From Desulfobacteraceae bacterium (GTDB lineage Bacteria > Desulfobacterota > Desulfobacteria > Desulfobacterales > JAABSP01), in NCBI GenBank assembly GCA_011390035.1, contig JAABTE010000099.1, positions 1-8,287 of the forward strand: DNA of 8,287 nt. Direction: 5' to 3'. Made by a program: the position numbers and the translations under genes. Positions within the stretch are counted from its first letter, which is position 1. Every line of letters begins with the position of its first letter. This document shows, in pieces, positions 5,899 to 8,287 of the stretch. The notes under the pieces were generated by a model. It was given only the letters and a program-made list of their open reading frames with translations, did no database searches and was not told where the DNA came from.

Positions 5899-6996
5899 AT
5901 GGCGACATCGGAGCGAAGGGATGGGTTAATGGACCCGGTAAACAATATGGACACTGAGTCCACTGGGTCCTCTGGGTCCACTGAGTCCTCTGAGTCCACT
6001 ATCTACACCATGAACACCGAAGACACAATAAAGCCGAACGAACCAGGCAAAGCCCCCAACGCCATTGATGCCAGAACAGTATATCGGCAAGTCACCCAGA
6101 ACATTTCAACCGTCATGCGGGGCCAGGCGGCGGCCCTGCGAAAGCTGCTGGCCGCATTCGCAGCGGGCGGTCATGTGCTGCTGGAAGACTACCCCGGCAC
6201 GGGCAAGACCACCCTGGCCAAGGCCCTGGCCCAGTCGCTGGACATCGCCTTTACCCGCATCCAGTTCACCCCGGACCTGCTGCCGTCTGACATCCTGGGC
6301 GTGTCGGTCTTTGACCAGAAGCTGGGGGCGTTCCGCTTTCACGAGGGCCCCATCTTCACCCAGATCCTGCTGGCCGACGAGATCAACCGCGCCTCCCCCC
6401 GCACCCAGTCGGCCCTTCTTGAGGCCATGGCCGAATACCAGGTAAGCGTGGACGGGAAAATGCGGCGGCTGGCGGACCCGTTTTTCGTTATCGCCACCCA
6501 GAACCCGGTGGAAAGCCGGGGCACCTACCCGCTGCCCGAGGCCCAGATGGACCGGTTCGCCATGCGATTTTCGCTGGGATATGTTTCGCCGGAGGAGGAG
6601 ATGGGGATCCTGTCGGATCAGCACACGGGCCATCCCATCGATGCCCTTCGGCCCTGCGCCGCGGTGGCCGAGGTCATGGCCCTGCGGGAGGGAGTCCGCG
6701 CCGTGCGGGTGAGCGACGAGCTGAAGCGCTACATGGTGGACATCGTCCGCGCCACCCGGACGGCGCCCGGCGTGGCGCTGGGCGCAAGCCCCCGCGCCTC
6801 GCTGTTTCTGATGAAGACCGCCCAGGCCCTGGCGCTTTTCGACGGGGCCGACTTCGTGTCGCCGGAACAGATCCAGGAGCTGGCCGCCCCGGTCATAGCC
6901 CATCGAATGGTGATGGACCCGCAGGCCCATTTCTCCGGCGGGACGGCCGAGGAGGTGGTGGCGGAGATCCTGGAGAAGCTGCCGGCGCCGAAATGA
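5899..6996 (+). CDS. MoxR-family AAA+ ATPase with low-complexity N-terminal extension
   Basis: The product is a 365-residue AAA+ ATPase of the MoxR group, which act as chaperone-like ATPases that help assemble or activate other proteins, often through VWA-domain partners. From the ATG at 5899, residues 1-55 are a polar, Ser/Thr/Gly/Glu-rich extension. The conserved core starts near residue 56. Walker A is PGTGKTT (99-105), Walker B is LLADEIN (157-163), sensor 1 is ATQNP (199-203), and GASPRA (295-300) lies in the C-terminal lid. Family members are usually about 310-340 residues, so the extension is extra. The start is uncertain. ATG 5899 is 2 nt after the aminopeptidase stop, but its nearest GGGAGG (5877-5882) is 16 nt away. 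ATG 5929 has GAAGGG at a better distance. ATG 6010 gives the usual family length but has no visible ribosome site. The usual downstream DUF58/transglutaminase genes are absent, and the adjacent aminopeptidase is an unusual neighbour. Confidence 0.9.
   Translation: MATSERRDGLMDPVNNMDTESTGSSGSTESSESTIYTMNTEDTIKPNEPGKAPNAIDARTVYRQVTQNISTVMRGQAAALRKLLAAFAAGGHVLLEDYPGTGKTTLAKALAQSLDIAFTRIQFTPDLLPSDILGVSVFDQKLGAFRFHEGPIFTQILLADEINRASPRTQSALLEAMAEYQVSVDGKMRRLADPFFVIATQNPVESRGTYPLPEAQMDRFAMRFSLGYVSPEEEMGILSDQHTGHPIDALRPCAAVAEVMALREGVRAVRVSDELKRYMVDIVRATRTAPGVALGASPRASLFLMKTAQALALFDGADFVSPEQIQELAAPVIAHRMVMDPQAHFSGGTAEEVVAEILEKLPAPK
5953..6000 (+). repeat. 9-bp imperfect tandem repeat in the MoxR N-terminal extension
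   Basis: Five units of pattern (A/T)CTG(A/G)GTCC begin at 5953, 5962, 5971, 5980 and 5989, plus a partial ACT at 5998. They encode three-residue steps TES, TGS, SGS, TES and SES. The patch is less GC-rich than the flanking coding sequence. It adds flexible, acidic and hydroxyl-rich residues (19-34 from ATG 5899) and does not reach the ATPase core. Confidence 0.85.
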
Positions 6997-7315
6997 ATAT
7001 CAATGGCGTCGCCATCAGCTTTCAGTGGCTGGCGGCATACTCATCCAAAAGCCTGCGAATCATTTTCTGATACCGCATTTTCATCATCCACGGTAGCCGA
7101 ACGTATCAGAGAGCTTTGGACAAACTTCTTTTCATCAACCCCATCCACGAAAGATTCGATTTCCGAAATTGCCTCAACGATATGCTCAATACGGATTCTA
7201 TCTGGAATTTTCATAGATCAAGGTTAAATCCTTCTGGATAAAGGGTCGTATTTTAGGAGAGATTCCTTCCGGAGTCAGAAGGTCAACCTTTCGCTGAATA
7301 AAATCCTCCAGTTCC
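6997..7315. other. AT-richer junction patch with toxin-antitoxin debris, no intact gene
   Basis: Base composition drops visibly from the surrounding GC-rich coding sequence. On the minus strand the patch contains the broken HepT and the MNT tail, described separately. Between 7022 and about 7090, a minus-strand frame that opens just before Met-Met at 7087-7082 ends in IRRLLDEYAASH. It reads as protein-like, but I cannot assign it. On the plus strand I see nothing convincing, and no clear terminator for the MoxR gene. Confidence 0.6.
7041..7214 (-). pseudogene. HepT-like (DUF86, HEPN) toxin, truncated remnant
   Basis: From an ATG at 7214-7212 the minus strand encodes 57 residues. The first 42 match the start of HepT/DUF86 proteins: MKIPDRIRIEHIVEAISEIE, then SFVDGVDEKKFVQSSLIRSA. 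Intact members continue with a helix like RQLEIIGEA and end in the HEPN RNase motif RX4-6H, for a total of about 110-140 residues. Here the similarity stops at TV (around 7089). A non-homologous tail DDENAVSENDSQAFG follows before TGA at 7043-7041, so the catalytic part is gone. The start overlaps the end of the MNT remnant by 17 nt, as in working operons of this type. It is almost certainly inactive. Confidence 0.75.
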
Positions 7316-7332
7316 TCAGGTCCCTGAACCCC
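7198..7332 (-). pseudogene. MNT-type nucleotidyltransferase antitoxin, C-terminal remnant
   Basis: A minus-strand frame of 44 residues ends at TAG (7200-7198). It contains EELEDFIQRKVDLLTPEGIS followed by PKIRPFIQKDLTLIYENSR. This is the typical tail of minimal nucleotidyltransferases (MntA type), where the phrase around KVDLVTP is near-invariant. The N-terminal two thirds are absent, including the GSxxxG...SDxD active site. The frame is closed upstream by a stop at 7335-7333. Intact MntA neutralises HepT by AMPylating it, and this fragment cannot do so. Its 5' end runs directly into the 3' end of the DUF2254 gene. Confidence 0.78.
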
Positions 7333-8287
7333 TTAAATCCTCTCCATCAAACGCGAACGCGGACGCCTCGCGGGCCATCGCCTTTTCAAAGGAAAGCCCC
7401 AATCCATTCTCGGCATGAGACATAACGCGGCGCGCATGGTAAACTGCGGCGTCCCGCATGGCCACATTTTCCAGAGAGGCCAATGAAGAAAGCGCCTTTT
7501 GCAGACGGAGGATCACCTCAATCGTCCCGCTCCCGTCACGGGCCATGGACATGAAGGCGTCGTCGAACATCTCATGAAGCGAAAGCTCCGGCACCTCGAC
7601 GCGGTCATGCGAAACCTCGGCAACCTCGCTGGACGAGGGCGCATCATCCGGCTTACCCCAGAGAGTTAAAAGTCTGACCATCACACCGATGATATCGATG
7701 GCCGTGCCCGGATCATTCACCGCCGAGGACAAGGCCCGCCCCGCGATTTGAGAAAGCACGATGATGCCAAAGCGCGGGTCCTCGTCAAAAATGCGCTCGC
7801 CGCCAATCGAAAACGCATTGGCCGCACGTTTCAGATCGTACTCGTCATCCGCCATCCGGCGATCGGGGAAAAAATGGGCCACCGCCCGACCGGGACAGAT
7901 AAAGGCGCCCGGCAGAACCCCAACCGTCACGCGGCCCATGGCGTTTTCGGCAAAATGCTGCAAGGCGCTCATGTTGATGCGTTGCACATATCCCACCGCG
8001 TCCGCGAAAACCGCCAGCCCCTGAATCTCCCGTTGCTTAACAGACACGCCATGAAGCGTGGGCGCCGCCTTCCGTCGTTTCAGGGCCACCGCGGTGGCAT
8101 TCTCCACCTTTGCGACAGTACTCCCAACGCGCCCGAGGCGAGCTATACTATCCACCCAGCGCACAAAGGTGAAGACGACAAGACCGAAGGTCATCAAGGT
8201 TAACGTAAACAGCACAAACCGTCCGCCCTTGTCGAAGTACTCGTTCTTCGTTGCCACGATTCCCACGATGCTGAAGATAAACGCGCC
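7316..8287 (-). CDS. DUF2254 family membrane protein, N-terminus outside the window
   Basis: The frame runs off the right edge on the minus strand, so it is the C-terminal 323 residues of a longer protein. The GTG at 8266 is not the start, because GAFIFSI encoded at 8287-8267 continues the family sequence upstream. Full-length members are roughly 400-430 residues with several N-terminal membrane segments, so about 100 residues are missing here. Residues 23-47 are a membrane helix (FVLFTLTLMTFGLVVF) followed by RWVDSIARLGRVG. A soluble domain follows with the family hallmarks DEDPRFG (168-174), RALSSAVNDPGTA (184-196) and RDAAVYHARR (278-287). It is an inner-membrane protein of unknown function. 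The last residues (GEDLRGSGT) look unlike the family end, and the stop lies inside the MNT remnant, so the extreme C-terminus may have been replaced. It is convergent with the MoxR gene. Confidence 0.85.
   Translation of the reverse strand, partial: GAFIFSIVGIVATKNEYFDKGGRFVLFTLTLMTFGLVVFTFVRWVDSIARLGRVGSTVAKVENATAVALKRRKAAPTLHGVSVKQREIQGLAVFADAVGYVQRINMSALQHFAENAMGRVTVGVLPGAFICPGRAVAHFFPDRRMADDEYDLKRAANAFSIGGERIFDEDPRFGIIVLSQIAGRALSSAVNDPGTAIDIIGVMVRLLTLWGKPDDAPSSSEVAEVSHDRVEVPELSLHEMFDDAFMSMARDGSGTIEVILRLQKALSSLASLENVAMRDAAVYHARRVMSHAENGLGLSFEKAMAREASAFAFDGEDLRGSGT

Noticed and set aside
7003..7227. 74-codon plus-strand open frame after MoxR
   Set aside because: It is Ser/Thr-rich and motif-free, while the opposite strand shows recognisable HepT and MNT sequence across the same bases.
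7748..8203. 151-codon plus-strand open frame opposite DUF2254
   Set aside because: The minus strand carries clear DUF2254 motifs here. The plus-strand product is His/Arg-rich with no domain.

Overview
The window is very GC-rich, with G or C in most third codon positions. It reads like a chromosome segment of a Desulfobacterota (deltaproteobacterial) or related anaerobe. That placement is an inference from base composition and from the type of AmmeMemoRadiSam genes present. No rRNA or marker gene confirms it.

Left half (2-3352, + strand): a tightly packed set of three genes. First comes the tail of a His/Cys-rich, probably metal-binding protein, whose N-terminus lies outside the window. It overlaps by 4 nt (ATGA) a fused Memo-AMMECR1 protein (AmmeMemoRadiSam systems B and A in one chain). 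One base after that gene stops, the AmmeMemoRadiSam radical SAM enzyme begins. The fusion protein starts with a long hydrophobic segment built from 18-bp tandem repeats. The radical SAM enzyme starts with a twin-arginine (Tat) signal. The whole pathway is therefore predicted to be exported or membrane-anchored rather than cytosolic, and this is the most interesting feature of the window.

Middle (3398-6996, + strand): an intact M1-family zinc aminopeptidase of 832 residues with GAMEN, HEIVH and the distal Glu. Two bases after its stop lies a MoxR-type AAA+ ATPase with a low-complexity Ser/Thr/Gly/Glu N-terminal extension made of 9-bp repeats. The usual MoxR partner genes (DUF58, VWA) do not follow it.

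Right part (6997-8287, - strand signals): a visibly more AT-rich patch holds the wreck of an MNT/HepT toxin-antitoxin pair. It keeps the C-terminal end of the nucleotidyltransferase antitoxin and the N-terminal start of the HepT (DUF86, HEPN) toxin, with the native overlap between them. Both have lost their catalytic parts. Next to it, and overlapping it slightly, is the 3' end of a DUF2254 membrane-protein gene that runs off the right edge.

Three different genes in 6 kb carry in-frame tandem repeats (36-48 bp, 18 bp and 9 bp units), which suggests frequent slippage in this genome.
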